Below are positions 16,190 through 24,853 of a DNA stretch of 64,000 nt, in pieces. Origin of the DNA: Hafnia psychrotolerans. Its GTDB lineage: Bacteria; Pseudomonadota; Gammaproteobacteria; Enterobacterales; Enterobacteriaceae. The notes beneath the pieces were generated by a model. That model did no database searches. It was not told the origin of the DNA and was given only the letters and a program-made list of their open reading frames with translations. Where the stretch lies: the NCBI RefSeq assembly GCF_014639435.1, contig NZ_BMFZ01000001.1:358748-422747 (forward strand). Direction: 5' to 3'. Every line of letters starts with the position of its first letter. The stretch's first letter is position 1. The position numbers were made by a program, and so were the translations under genes.

Positions 16190-17122
16190 ATGAAGAAATT
16201 ATTACGTCTGGCAGTCCTGGTAGCTGGGTCATTGACCGCGATGCACACAATGGCAGAAGATGCACCAAAGGAACTGAATTTAGGTATTTTGGGTGGGCAA
16301 AATGCGACTCAACAAATCGGCGATAATCAGTGTGTAAAAGATTTCTTCGATAAAGAGTTACATGTCGACACTAAATTGCGTAATTCTTCTGATTACTCCG
16401 GTGTTATTCAGGGGTTATTAGGTGGGAAAGTGGATATGGTATTAAGTATGTCACCTTCCGCCTTCGCCTCGGTTTATATTAATAACCCTAAAGCTGTAGA
16501 TATTATCGGCATCACGGTTGATGACACTGACCAGTCCCGTGGTTACCATTCTGTGGTGGTCGTGAAAGCGGACAGCCCGTACAAAAAATTGTCTGACCTG
16601 AAAGGCAAAGCCTTTGGTTTTGCTGATCCTGATTCTACATCAGGCTATTTGATCCCGAACTACGCCTTCAAGAAAGAGTTTGGCGGCAATACTGACAATA
16701 AATATAACAATTTCTTCTCCAGCGTGACCTTCTCCGGCGGTCATGAACAAGATATTCTCGGTGTGCTGAATGGCCAGTTTGACGGCGCAGTGACCTGGAC
16801 TTCAATGATTGGCGATCGCGCAACAGGCTATACCTCCGGTGCTTTCAACCGCATGATCCGTATGGATCAACCTGATCTGATGAACAAAATCCGTATTATC
16901 TGGGAATCGCCGTTAATTCCCAATGGCCCGATTTTAGTTCGCAGTGATTTACCACCAAAATTCAAAACTAAGCTGGTTGCCGCTATTAAGAAACTGGATA
17001 AAGACGACCACGCCTGCTGGATTAAAGCCTCTGGCGGTAAAATGCATATTGGTGACACTACGCTGGCCGAATATCAACAGATTATCGATATGAAACGAGA
17101 GCTCACCAAGGGCAGCCGTTAA
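16190..17122 (+). CDS. phnD: Phosphonate ABC transporter periplasmic binding protein
   Basis: The 310-residue protein begins with a clear Sec signal peptide (about residues 1-22, ending AMHTMA). The mature part matches PhnD-type binding proteins: ELNLGILGGQNATQQ, then SPSAFASVYINNP, and SFADPDSTSGYL-like FGFADPDSTSGYLIPNYAF. It captures phosphonate, phosphite or a related oxyanion for PhnE. It lies 77 bases after phnC. An imperfect palindrome of about 76 bases lies between this gene and the first permease gene, which could alter downstream expression. Confidence 0.92.
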   Translation: MKKLLRLAVLVAGSLTAMHTMAEDAPKELNLGILGGQNATQQIGDNQCVKDFFDKELHVDTKLRNSSDYSGVIQGLLGGKVDMVLSMSPSAFASVYINNPKAVDIIGITVDDTDQSRGYHSVVVVKADSPYKKLSDLKGKAFGFADPDSTSGYLIPNYAFKKEFGGNTDNKYNNFFSSVTFSGGHEQDILGVLNGQFDGAVTWTSMIGDRATGYTSGAFNRMIRMDQPDLMNKIRIIWESPLIPNGPILVRSDLPPKFKTKLVAAIKKLDKDDHACWIKASGGKMHIGDTTLAEYQQIIDMKRELTKGSR

Positions 17123-17142
17123 TAGACTATTTTACTTGCCAC

Positions 17143-17218
17143 TTTGAATGCGGCAGTGCCCGGACTCCTCACGTACTTTATGTACGCTCTGGATCCTGTG
17201 CGCTGCCCGCATCCAAAT
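17143..17218. repeat. Imperfect 76-bp palindrome between phnD and phnE
   Basis: The left arm TTTGAATGCGGCAGTGC (17143-17159) pairs with the right arm GCGCTGCCCGCATCCAAAT (17200-17218). The centre is a smaller perfect stem, CGTAC-TTTAT-GTACG (17172-17186). The shape is that of a dispersed extragenic palindrome. Transcribed within the phn operon, it would fold into one long hairpin. Confidence 0.7.
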
Positions 17219-17280
17219 TGCCTGCGACAATAACCCCTATCGTATAGATGAACATTTCCAGATAAAACCGGAATTCTATT

Positions 17281-18144
17281 TTGAATAAAGATTTCAATCG
17301 TTATTATCAGCAAATACGCGGTAAGCAAAAGCGTGAGGCCTTGGTCTGGTCAGGGCTGATGCTGGTGCTTTATTTGTGGTCAGGCAATGTTTCTGAACTC
17401 AATCTGAAAACGGTATTTCTTTCTGCACCGCATTTCTTTGATTACATTGGTGAAACGGTGCCGGTATTACATTGGTCCTTGCTGTTTGCCGATGCTCATA
17501 CTCAAGGTTCGCTGGCCTATTGGGGTTACCGCCTAAATATACAGTTGCCGCTGATTTGGGAAACCATTCAACTGGCGCTCTCTTCCACTATCTTATCGAC
17601 CGCGCTGGCGATCATACTGGCTTTTATGGCCGCCAGTAACACTGACTCGCCCAAATGGCTGAAATTCAGCATCCGTACCTTTGTGGCTTTTCTGCGCACC
17701 ATGCCTGAACTGGCGTGGGCGGTAATGTGCGTCATGGCGTTTGGGATCGGTGCGATACCGGGTTTTATTGCCCTGACGTTACATACCGTCGGTAGCCTGA
17801 CAAAGTTGTTTTACGAATCTATTGAAACCGCATCGGACAAACCGGTGCGTGGCCTGAAATCCTGTGGCGCAGGGCGTCTGCAACGTATGCGCTTCGCCAT
17901 ATGGCCGCAGGTCAAACCCATCTTCCTTTCGTACAGTTTTATGCGTCTTGAAATCAACTTCCGGCAGTCCACGATTCTCGGTCTGGTGGGCGCGGGTGGC
18001 ATCGGCCAGGAGCTGATGACCTCCATCAAGCTTGACCGTTACGACCAGGTTAGCATGACGTTGCTGCTGATCATTCTGGTGGTTTCCGTCATGGACTTCT
18101 TATCTGGAAAATTGCGTAAACGCGCAGTAGAGGGCACCTTCTGA
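17281..18144 (+). CDS. phnE: Phosphonate ABC transporter permease, first copy
   Basis: The 287-residue inner-membrane permease has about six helices and the EAA-type loop (GLKSCGAGRLQRMRFAIWPQ). The PhnE-family C-terminal block FRQSTILGLVGAGGIGQELM is present. The start is a TTG at 17281; GGAA lies upstream and no ATG or GTG fits better. Its stop codon overlaps the ATG of the second permease (TGATG), so the two are translationally coupled and probably form a heterodimeric channel with PhnC. Confidence 0.88.
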   Translation: MNKDFNRYYQQIRGKQKREALVWSGLMLVLYLWSGNVSELNLKTVFLSAPHFFDYIGETVPVLHWSLLFADAHTQGSLAYWGYRLNIQLPLIWETIQLALSSTILSTALAIILAFMAASNTDSPKWLKFSIRTFVAFLRTMPELAWAVMCVMAFGIGAIPGFIALTLHTVGSLTKLFYESIETASDKPVRGLKSCGAGRLQRMRFAIWPQVKPIFLSYSFMRLEINFRQSTILGLVGAGGIGQELMTSIKLDRYDQVSMTLLLIILVVSVMDFLSGKLRKRAVEGTF

Positions 18145-19064
18145 TGCTGACTAAAGCACTGACACCGTCGGCAATGGCTGACATCAGGCGCGATCATCCC
18201 CACCTGTTTGCCGCTCAGCGCCGCTATCTGCGCTATCTCAGTATTTTTGCTGTGCTTATCGTTCTGTATTATCTCTATTTTTTTACCTTTTACGGCATTC
18301 CATGGGAGGCCGTTGTACGTGGAACCAGTCAGATTGGCCGCTATTTTATGCGCATGTTTGTTTGGCATAACTTCTCTGAGTGGCCGCTGATGTACTACTT
18401 TGGGCAGATCGCCATGACGCTGGCGATCGTATTTGCCGGAACGATCACCGCCACATTGCTTGCGTTGCCGCTCTCATTTCTGGCGGCGCGTAATGTGATG
18501 TCTACCCCGGTGCTGCGTCCGATATCGCTGGTGGTTCGCCGCCTGCTGGACGTGCTGCGCGGGTTGGATATGGCGATCTGGGGGCTGATTTTCGTGCGCG
18601 CCGTTGGCATGGGGCCGCTGGCCGGTGTCCTGGCGATTATCATGCAGGATATGGGGTTGCTGGGTAAACTTTACGCCGAGGGTCACGAAGCCGTAGAACG
18701 TTCGCCAAGCCGTGGGCTGCGGGCGTTGGGCGCTTCGCCGTTACAAACTCACCGCTTCGGCATCTTCACACAATCCTTCCCGACCTTCCTTGCACTGTCG
18801 CTATACCAGATTGAGTCCAATACCCGTTCCGCTGCGGTGCTGGGTTTTGTCGGTGCCGGCGGGATTGGTCTGGTGTATGCCGAGAATATGCGATTATGGA
18901 ATTGGGACGTGGTGATGTTCATCACCCTGATTTTAGTGGTGATCGTGATGGCGATGGATAAGATTTCATCTATTCTGCGGGCTAAATATATTCATGGTGA
19001 AGACATCGAGCTCTTCGATAAACCGCGTAAGCCGAAAGTCCCCGTGCAGCTTTATCGTCCGTAA
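18144..19064 (+). CDS. phnE: Phosphonate ABC transporter permease, second copy
   Basis: This 306-residue permease is the partner of the preceding gene. It has the family signature NTRSAAVLGFVGAGGIGLVY and an EAA-like loop (GLRALGASPLQTHRFGIFTQ). Two adjacent, non-identical PhnE proteins are a known arrangement in phosphonate/phosphite importers. A GAGGG ribosome binding site lies inside the end of the first permease gene. A long terminator at 19087-19123 ends the operon. Confidence 0.88.
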   Translation: MLTKALTPSAMADIRRDHPHLFAAQRRYLRYLSIFAVLIVLYYLYFFTFYGIPWEAVVRGTSQIGRYFMRMFVWHNFSEWPLMYYFGQIAMTLAIVFAGTITATLLALPLSFLAARNVMSTPVLRPISLVVRRLLDVLRGLDMAIWGLIFVRAVGMGPLAGVLAIIMQDMGLLGKLYAEGHEAVERSPSRGLRALGASPLQTHRFGIFTQSFPTFLALSLYQIESNTRSAAVLGFVGAGGIGLVYAENMRLWNWDVVMFITLILVVIVMAMDKISSILRAKYIHGEDIELFDKPRKPKVPVQLYRP

Positions 19065-19086
19065 TAACCCTGTCCTTCCATGAATG

Positions 19087-19123
19087 CCAAAGGCAGCCCA
19101 TGGTTAATGGATGCTGCCTTTGG
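19087..19123. terminator. Terminator between phnE and roxA
   Basis: An 11-base perfect stem (CCAAAGGCAGC/GCTGCCTTTGG) with a 15-base loop is followed by TTGTTATTTT. It lies between convergent genes and most clearly serves the plus-strand phn operon. Confidence 0.8.
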
Positions 19124-19151
19124 TTGTTATTTTCGTCGTTAAACAGGGGGG

Positions 19152-20273
19152 TTATTGGTCAAAATACCAGTAACCCTGATTAACCAGATTGGTGAGTACA
19201 GCAAGGAAAGCGGGGTCTTGCAGTGCATCTCCCAGCTCTTTACGGCCTATCAGAGTGAAACGGCACAATGCATCAGCGGCGTCATGGTTGGATGTTTCCA
19301 GCGGTTCACTGTTAACAAAAAAACGTTCGCCAACGTTCAGCACGCGCAGGCCACTTAGGCGGTTCAGATTGTCACCTTGCATCAGCGCATCGGCGATTTC
19401 TTGTGCTTCATAAGGCGGCTCGGCAGGCGCGATATCCAACTCGTGTCGCGGCGTGGTCGCAAAACGGCCAAACCACTGCTTAAAATCTTCTGGCTGGTCA
19501 ATAAGCTCATGCATCATGCGACGCACGCGTTCCAATTCATACTCTTCAACGTTGCCTACATGGTCGCGCAGCGTTAAGTCAGGATCGCTGTAGTGCTCGC
19601 CGCCAAGATCGTTTTCCAGCGCATAGTCAGCAAAGCTACTGATTAAGTCCCGGCTGTTAGGCCCGCGGAAACCCACTGAATAATTCAACGCTTCGGTATG
19701 GGTAAATCCATCGTGTGGGAAACCCGGTGGGATGTATAAAATATCGCCTGGCTCGAGGTCTTCGTCGATGATCGGTGTAAAAGGCTCGACGTGTAACAAA
19801 GCCGGATGCGGGCAGAACTGTTTGAGTGGTAATTTATCGCCGACACGCCAGCGACGGCTGCCCATGCCTTGAATGATAAACACGTCATATTGATCGATAT
19901 GAGGCCCAACGCCGCCGCCAGGGACGGAATAGGAGATCATCAGATCGTCTAAACGCCAATCGGGCAGCACGCGGAAAGGGCGGACCAGTTCCGCAGAGGG
20001 CGCATGCCAGTGGTTTACCGCCTGCGCCAGCAGTGACCAACCTGTATCACCCAGACCATCAAAATGCTCAAACGGACCGTTGCTGGCCTGCCATTCACCC
20101 TTGGCATGACTGACAAGACGGCTGTCCACTTCAGGTTCCATCGCCAACCCGGCCAGTTCGTCAGGGGTAATAGGGTCGATAAAATCAATGAACGCCTTTC
20201 TTAAGATCACCGGTCGTTTTTGCCAGTACTTTTCTAAAAATTCTTGCCAGTTCAGATTGAGTTCATAAGCCAT
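19152..20273 (-). CDS. roxA: Ribosomal protein uL16 arginine hydroxylase (YcfD)
   Basis: This 373-residue JmjC-type Fe(II)/2-oxoglutarate oxygenase hydroxylates Arg81 of ribosomal protein L16 in E. coli. The facial triad begins with H-x-D in GGVGPHIDQYDVF; the distal His is near FPHDGFTHTEALNYSVGF, after DILYIPPG. The N-terminus MAYELNLNWQEFLEKYWQKR matches YcfD, which fixes the start at 20273 rather than the longer frame to 20342. The winged C-terminal domain is complete. It is monocistronic. Confidence 0.93.
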   Translation of the reverse strand: MAYELNLNWQEFLEKYWQKRPVILRKAFIDFIDPITPDELAGLAMEPEVDSRLVSHAKGEWQASNGPFEHFDGLGDTGWSLLAQAVNHWHAPSAELVRPFRVLPDWRLDDLMISYSVPGGGVGPHIDQYDVFIIQGMGSRRWRVGDKLPLKQFCPHPALLHVEPFTPIIDEDLEPGDILYIPPGFPHDGFTHTEALNYSVGFRGPNSRDLISSFADYALENDLGGEHYSDPDLTLRDHVGNVEEYELERVRRMMHELIDQPEDFKQWFGRFATTPRHELDIAPAEPPYEAQEIADALMQGDNLNRLSGLRVLNVGERFFVNSEPLETSNHDAADALCRFTLIGRKELGDALQDPAFLAVLTNLVNQGYWYFDQ

Positions 20274-20390
20274 GTTGATATACCCGTGGAAGGACAAACG
20301 GCCACGATTATAGAGAGAATGAGGCAGGCCGTGCTTTGTCATGGGTCAAGGCTTCGGGAATGACGCGTTGGAAAGTCGGAGGGATTTGAT

Positions 20391-20416
20391 TTCCCTCTCA
20401 GGTTACTGAGAGGGAA
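20391..20416. terminator. Strong hairpin downstream of the aldehyde dehydrogenase
   Basis: A perfect 11-base stem (TTCCCTCTCAG/CTGAGAGGGAA) with a GTTA loop lies 20 bases after the minus-strand aldehyde dehydrogenase stop codon. The following T-tract is poor, so it may act mainly as a 3' stabiliser. Confidence 0.6.
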
Positions 20417-20435
20417 GCGGTCATGAGGGAGGAAA

Positions 20436-21815
20436 TTAAGACTTAGCGGCCAGGACAACCAATTTCTGATTCACAAACTCTTTAATACCCAGATCGGACA
20501 GCTCACGGCCAAAACCGGAACGCTTCACGCCGCCAAATGGCAGCTCCGGCGCGGTATCGGTCGGAGAGTTGACATACAGCATGCCCGTTTCAATTTTCGT
20601 CGCCAGCTGACGTGCACGATTCATGTCTTGGGTAAACAGTGCGCCGCCCAGACCATAGTTTGAGTCATTGGCCAGTTTGACCAACTCTTCATCATTTTTG
20701 ACCACATAAACCTGCGCGACCGGGCCGAAGAACTCTTCGAAATAGGCCGGATTGTCACGGGTAATGTGGGTCAGAATCGTCGCCTCAAAGAAGTTACCTG
20801 GGTTGTCCGCCACTTTTTTACCACCGACGTGCAGTTTGGCGCCGTTTTTAACCGCTTGCTCAACCTGCCTGGCGAGCGTTTTCAACGCCTCGGCGGAGGA
20901 GAGTGGGCCAAGCGTGGTGCTGGCCTCTAACGGATCACCGATTTTCAGTGCCTTAAAGTGTTCGGTGAATTTTTTCAGGAACTCATCGGCCACTTTCTCA
21001 TGAATGATAAAGCGCTTGGCGGCGGTACAAACCTGACCGGCATTAGAAACACGGGCCTGCGCCCCGGCTTTGGCAGCATGCTCAATGTCTGCATCTTCCA
21101 GAACCGCAAAAATATCATTACCGCCCAGTTCCAGCGTTGATTTCTTCAGTTTACTGGCAGCCTTGGCAGCCACAACGGCACCTGCTTTTTCAGAACCTGT
21201 CAACGCGACACCCTGAACACGGTCATCTTCGATGATATTCGCGACCTGATCCTGGGAGATGAACAGGTTGGTGTAAGCCCCTTTTGGCGCACCCGCTTCG
21301 GTCACCAGTTTCTCAAAGGTTTCCGCACAATGTGGAACGATACTGGCGTGTTTGACGATAACGCTGTTACCGGCCGCGAGATTCGGTGCCAGCACGCGCA
21401 TTAACTGATAGAACGGGAAGTTCCACGGTTCAACGGCCATGATCACACCAATCGGGCTATGTTCCACCCAAGCTTCGCCCAGGCTGGATTTGTAAGGCAC
21501 GGGTTTGAGGAACGCTTCTGCGTTATCGGCGTAATATTTTGCGATCTCAGCACAAAGCTTCACTTCGGCGCGGCTTTGCTCAATCAGTTTGCCCATTTCG
21601 ACACTGACGATTTCTGCGAGTTCTTCTACGCGGGATGACATCAGGTCTGACAGTTTATGCAGGACTTTCAAGCGCTGCTGCATGTCGCCCTGACCCCAGT
21701 CAGACTTATAAAGGGCATGTGCCGCACTCAGCGTCTGCTCAACTTGCTGGTCATTATGTGTTTGATATTCTTTGATGAGCTTATTGTTGAACGGATTGAT
21801 TGTTTGGTAAGGCAT
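20436..21815 (-). CDS. NAD(P)-dependent succinate-semialdehyde-type dehydrogenase
   Basis: The 459-residue protein is a complete aldehyde dehydrogenase. The general base is Glu229 in TLELGGND and the nucleophile Cys263 in GQVCTAAKR, with cofactor-site motifs VEPWNFP and ALTGSEKAG. The length and overall pattern fit the Sad/YneI-type succinate-semialdehyde dehydrogenases better than the longer GabD. Substrate choice cannot be settled by sequence reading alone. It is a single-gene unit, divergent from the cupin gene, with a hairpin after its stop codon. Confidence 0.88.
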   Translation of the reverse strand: MPYQTINPFNNKLIKEYQTHNDQQVEQTLSAAHALYKSDWGQGDMQQRLKVLHKLSDLMSSRVEELAEIVSVEMGKLIEQSRAEVKLCAEIAKYYADNAEAFLKPVPYKSSLGEAWVEHSPIGVIMAVEPWNFPFYQLMRVLAPNLAAGNSVIVKHASIVPHCAETFEKLVTEAGAPKGAYTNLFISQDQVANIIEDDRVQGVALTGSEKAGAVVAAKAASKLKKSTLELGGNDIFAVLEDADIEHAAKAGAQARVSNAGQVCTAAKRFIIHEKVADEFLKKFTEHFKALKIGDPLEASTTLGPLSSAEALKTLARQVEQAVKNGAKLHVGGKKVADNPGNFFEATILTHITRDNPAYFEEFFGPVAQVYVVKNDEELVKLANDSNYGLGGALFTQDMNRARQLATKIETGMLYVNSPTDTAPELPFGGVKRSGFGRELSDLGIKEFVNQKLVVLAAKS

Positions 21816-22125
21816 GACGTGCTCCTTGTTTTGAACGTATAGACTAAGGATAGACGAAGAAATGAGAGCTTCGTCTCATAGTCATCTTTCGAAACACACC
21901 AGTTTGGGGGTTTTTAATCGTACTGGCTTAACCCGCGCCACGTCTGGCCTGGCGCGTGATCCTCAGATAAGTCGCCTTTACTCAACTTTTCAGCTTCAGG
22001 CTTGCAACGCTTTATTGACTCACTATTTCTACAAATCGTCAGGTGATCAGGGAACAGTGATTGATAAAAACCATGCTCACTTTTATGCTGGTTTTCCTTT
22101 CCCCTTTGCCGAAGCAGAGAAACGC
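21816..22125. other. Intergenic region between aldehyde dehydrogenase and cupin genes
   Basis: This 310-base divergent region should hold both promoters. An open frame continues upstream from the cupin gene to 21862, but the added residues match nothing recognised, so it is treated as non-coding. No operator or repeat was found. Confidence 0.4.
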
Positions 22126-22455
22126 ATGCAACTTGTCGATATTCCTTTTTGTACCACAGACTGGAGCCAGATCGCGCCGACAGAACATGCCGGTGAAACG
22201 GGGCTGGCCTTGTGGCGTACTCAGCATTTTGGTGAGATCCGTGTGCGTATTGTTGAATATTCGGCGGGATATCTGGCTGACCATTGGTGCAGCAAAGGTC
22301 ACGTGCTTTTCTGTCTGGAAGGCGAATTACAAACCCGGCTGGATGATGGGCGTACCTTCACCCTGACGCCGGGTATGAGTTATCAGGTGGCCGATGATGC
22401 TGAAGCGCATCAGTCTTCCACCGTTAAAGGTGCAAAACTTTTTGTTGTGGACTGA
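22126..22455 (+). CDS. DHCW-motif cupin-fold protein
   Basis: This 109-residue single cupin barrel carries the family's name motif DHWC (in AGYLADHWCSKGHVLFCLEG) and the second cupin motif near FTLTPGMSYQVADDAEAH. The ATG at 22126 begins MQLVDIPFCTTDWSQI, the typical family N-terminus, so the upstream 88 codons are not included. The function of DHCW cupins is unknown; a small-molecule or metal-binding role is likely. It lies 60 bases upstream of ddlA on the same strand and may be co-transcribed with it. Confidence 0.82.
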   Translation: MQLVDIPFCTTDWSQIAPTEHAGETGLALWRTQHFGEIRVRIVEYSAGYLADHWCSKGHVLFCLEGELQTRLDDGRTFTLTPGMSYQVADDAEAHQSSTVKGAKLFVVD

Positions 22456-22515
22456 AAGCGCAACTGAGCTGTCAGTGTTGTAACCGTGCAGAATATTGAT
22501 GTCAAGGAGTCGTGG

Positions 22516-23613
22516 ATGAGTAAAGTACGCGTAGGTATCATTTTTGGCGGTAAGTCGGCTGAGCATGAAGTGTCATTGCAGTCGGCAAAAAATATCGTCG
22601 ATGCCATTGATAAGAGTCGTTTTGATGTCACGCTGCTGGGGATCGATAAAAAGGGGGAATGGCACATTAACGATGCCAGTAACTATTTAATCAACGCTGA
22701 AAACCCGTCGCTGATTGCCCTAAATCGTTCGAATAATCAGGTTGCGCTGATCCCTGGCCAGACTGAAAACCAGCTGATTGAAACCAGCAGCGCCAGTGCA
22801 CTTTCACAGCTGGACGTTATTTTCCCTATTGTGCACGGCACGTTGGGGGAAGATGGTTCATTACAGGGTTTATTGCGCATGGCAAACATGCCTTTTGTCG
22901 GGTCGGGCGTATTGGGTTCTGCGGTCAGTATGGATAAAGACGTGACCAAACGTCTGCTACGTGATGCAGGACTGAACGTTGCTCCTTTTGTCAGCCTGAC
23001 GCGCAGTAACCGACACCTGCATACTTTTGAAGCTGTGTCCTTATCGCTTGGCCTGCCGTTGTTTATCAAACCGGCCAATCAGGGATCTTCAGTGGGGGTC
23101 AGTAAAGTCACTGATGAAGCCGAATATATCACCGCTGTGGCGCTGGCATTCGATTTCGACCACAAAGTGCTGGTGGAATCCGCCATTGTTGGCCGCGAGA
23201 TTGAGTGCGCCGTGTTGGGCAATGCCCATGCGCAGGCCAGCCTCTGTGGGGAAGTGATCCTGCAAGATGAGTTCTACTCTTACGACACAAAATATATCAA
23301 TGAGCAAGGTGCTTCAGTGGCCGTTCCGGCGGATTTACCGCAGGAAACCCATGATCGCATCCGTGCCATCGCTTTACAGGCCTTTGAAATCTTGGAGTGT
23401 CGTGGAATGGCGCGTGTAGACGTGTTTCTCACCGCGCAGGGCGATGTGGTTATTAATGAAATCAATACGTTGCCGGGATTCACCAACATCAGCATGTACC
23501 CTAAACTATGGGCTGCCAGCGGTCTGGGTTACAGCGAATTGATCACCAAACTTGTCGAACTGGCGCTGGAACAACATCAGCAAGACAGCCAGCTGAAAAG
23601 CTCAGCACACTGA
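22516..23613 (+). CDS. ddlA: D-alanine--D-alanine ligase A
   Basis: This 365-residue ATP-grasp enzyme joins two D-alanines for peptidoglycan precursors in the cytoplasm. The N-terminal block [17 protein letters not shown], the hinge [18 protein letters not shown], and [18 protein letters not shown] with the metal-binding Glu/Asn are intact. Length and detail match DdlA rather than the shorter DdlB of the dcw cluster. The ATG at 22516 has an AAGGAG ribosome binding site. A GTG ten codons upstream has none. Confidence 0.95.
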   Translation: MSKVRVGIIFGGKSAEHEVSLQSAKNIVDAIDKSRFDVTLLGIDKKGEWHINDASNYLINAENPSLIALNRSNNQVALIPGQTENQLIETSSASALSQLDVIFPIVHGTLGEDGSLQGLLRMANMPFVGSGVLGSAVSMDKDVTKRLLRDAGLNVAPFVSLTRSNRHLHTFEAVSLSLGLPLFIKPANQGSSVGVSKVTDEAEYITAVALAFDFDHKVLVESAIVGREIECAVLGNAHAQASLCGEVILQDEFYSYDTKYINEQGASVAVPADLPQETHDRIRAIALQAFEILECRGMARVDVFLTAQGDVVINEINTLPGFTNISMYPKLWAASGLGYSELITKLVELALEQHQQDSQLKSSAH

Positions 23614-23705
23614 TATTAGAGCTAAAGTGAAAAAGAGGGGCAGGGCAGGGTGTCTTTGCGAGGTCGTGCTAAAAGAATGCGAGATATTAATGGCAGGCAC
23701 GAAAA

Positions 23706-23723
23706 AGGCGGCAAGCGCCGCCT
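23706..23723 (-). terminator. Terminator of the first DUF1471 gene
   Basis: The stem AGGCGGC/GCCGCCT with a four-base loop is followed on the minus strand by TTTTTC. It lies 30 bases beyond the minus-strand stop codon at 23753 and could also weakly end ddlA transcripts. Confidence 0.8.
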
Positions 23724-23752
23724 CTTCTGCATACTGTTGTGAAACTCAATAC

Positions 23753-24010
23753 TTATTTATACAGCTCAGCAGTACCGTACAGACGGTTGTCACCGGAAGC
23801 GGAGATGATGCGGTATGAACTTGCACCATTGGCGTCAGCTTTAGCCGCCAGTTTGTTTTCCAGGCTGGACAGGTTAGAACCTGCCTGCGCGCTTATCACA
23901 CCGATGGCTTGTGAATTAGCCGGTGTAGACTGAACCTGAGTGGCTGCCAGGGTAGTGAATGATGCGGTAGCCAGGGCGATTGCTGCAAATGTCATTGCGA
24001 TGTTTTTCAT
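23753..24010 (-). CDS. DUF1471 (YhcN/BhsA-type) secreted protein, copy 1
   Basis: This 85-residue periplasmic protein has a Sec signal peptide (about residues 1-23, ending TLAA) and one DUF1471 domain (about 30-85) with IGVISAQAGSNLSSLENKLAAKA and GASSYRIISASGD. The family includes BhsA, McbA, YhcN and YahO, linked to stress tolerance and surface properties. A paralogue with about 70% identical residues (60 of 85) lies 174 bases upstream on the same strand. Its promoter has TTGCAC and TAAGAT separated by 17 bases, bracketed by two operator-like motifs also found before the next two minus-strand genes. Confidence 0.9.
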   Translation of the reverse strand: MKNIAMTFAAIALATASFTTLAATQVQSTPANSQAIGVISAQAGSNLSSLENKLAAKADANGASSYRIISASGDNRLYGTAELYK

Positions 24011-24080
24011 GATAAAGACCTTCTCTGTTCTTTGATATTCTGCGCATCAGCAGGTGAAAAATGGGTCAGACGTTTTATTT

Positions 24081-24153
24081 AACGTTCGATAATTAAATCT
24101 TAGACCGGGATCACATTCTGTGCAATGTATTTATTTATTAATCGTTAACTAAT
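24081..24153 (-). promoter_or_regulatory. Twin-operator promoter of DUF1471 copy 1
   Basis: On the minus strand, -35 TTGCAC (24125-24120) and -10 TAAGAT (24102-24097) are 17 bases apart. A motif AACGTTCGATAATTAAAT (24081-24098) overlaps the -10 and start point. A second, oppositely oriented motif TTATTAATCGTTAACTAAT (24135-24153) lies upstream of the -35. The same layout recurs at 24506-24578 and 25174-25247. Confidence 0.75.
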
Positions 24154-24184
24154 TGTGCGGTGGTGGGTTTAAACCTGTCCGCTG

Positions 24185-24442
24185 TTATTTGTACAGTTCA
24201 GCAGTACCGTAAAGGTAGTTATCACCTGAGGCACCGATAATGCGGTATGAACTTGCACCCATTTCGGAAGCTTTAGCATTCAGTTCGTGTTGCAGGCTGG
24301 AAAGGTCACTGCCTGATGTCGCACTGATAACCCCAATTTTCTGTTGGTTCGCTGGTGCTGAATCAACCAGAGTTGCGGCCATTGAAGAGAAAGATACGGT
24401 AGCCAGTGCCAGTGCTGCGAGCGTCATTTTTACGTTTTTCAT
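24185..24442 (-). CDS. DUF1471 (YhcN/BhsA-type) secreted protein, copy 2
   Basis: This 85-residue paralogue of the downstream gene has a signal peptide of about 22 residues (ending SMAA) and a DUF1471 domain with IGVISATSGSDLSSLQHELNAKA and GASSYRIIGASGD. The last nine residues (GTAELYK with LY before) are the same in both copies, consistent with a recent tandem duplication. It has its own copy of the twin-operator promoter, so the two genes are probably separately transcribed but co-regulated. It is probably a stress-response periplasmic protein; the exact role is unknown. Confidence 0.9.
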   Translation of the reverse strand: MKNVKMTLAALALATVSFSSMAATLVDSAPANQQKIGVISATSGSDLSSLQHELNAKASEMGASSYRIIGASGDNYLYGTAELYK

Positions 24443-24505
24443 GATGTCAGTTCCTGTTCGTTAATCTGGATAAGTCTATTTTTGATTCGGTAAACGTTAT
24501 TAGTT

Positions 24506-24578
24506 AACGTTCGATAAGTTAATGTTAGCGACTGACCGGTTCTTGCGCAAGATGTTTTTTTAATAATCGTTAACTAAT
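24506..24578 (-). promoter_or_regulatory. Twin-operator promoter of DUF1471 copy 2
   Basis: On the minus strand, -35 TTGCGC (24550-24545) and -10 TAACAT (24527-24522) have a 17-base spacer. Operator-like AACGTTCGATAAGTTAAT (24506-24523) covers the -10 end. The opposing TTAATAATCGTTAACTAAT (24560-24578) lies beyond the -35. Centre-to-centre spacing is about 54 bases, as in the other two copies. Confidence 0.75.
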
Positions 24579-24800
24579 CGTGCTGTGACTCAGGTCACGT
24601 TAATGAGGCTTGTTGTTGCGAGGTTGTAAAGTAAAATGCGCGAAAAAGTTGACTGTTATCTGATGAAAAAGACGATGCACGTTTTGTCGCCATGAGTGCG
24701 TATGATTATTTAATGCGTATTAATGTAATGGTTGGTTTGGGCGGCTGAGGATGTTAAAACCGAGAAGGTGCTTAACGGTTGAGATAAGCAGACAAAGATA

Positions 24801-24819
24801 AGGCGACATCATGTCGCCT
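24801..24819 (-). terminator. Hairpin after the small proline-rich secreted protein gene
   Basis: A perfect nine-base stem AGGCGACAT/ATGTCGCCT, followed on the minus strand by TATCTTTG, lies 35 bases after the stop codon at 24854. Confidence 0.6.
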
Positions 24820-24853
24820 CGTTCTTCACTCTGCTGGGTTCAGATCACACGCC

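Larger units (their letters stand above)
24443..24853. other. Intergenic region upstream of DUF1471 copy 2
   Basis: This 411-base stretch holds the twin-operator promoter at 24506-24578, a short dyad GTGAC-TCAG-GTCAC (24585-24598), and the hairpin terminator of the next minus-strand gene at 24801-24819. The roughly 200 AT-rich bases between them contain no recognised gene. Confidence 0.6.
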
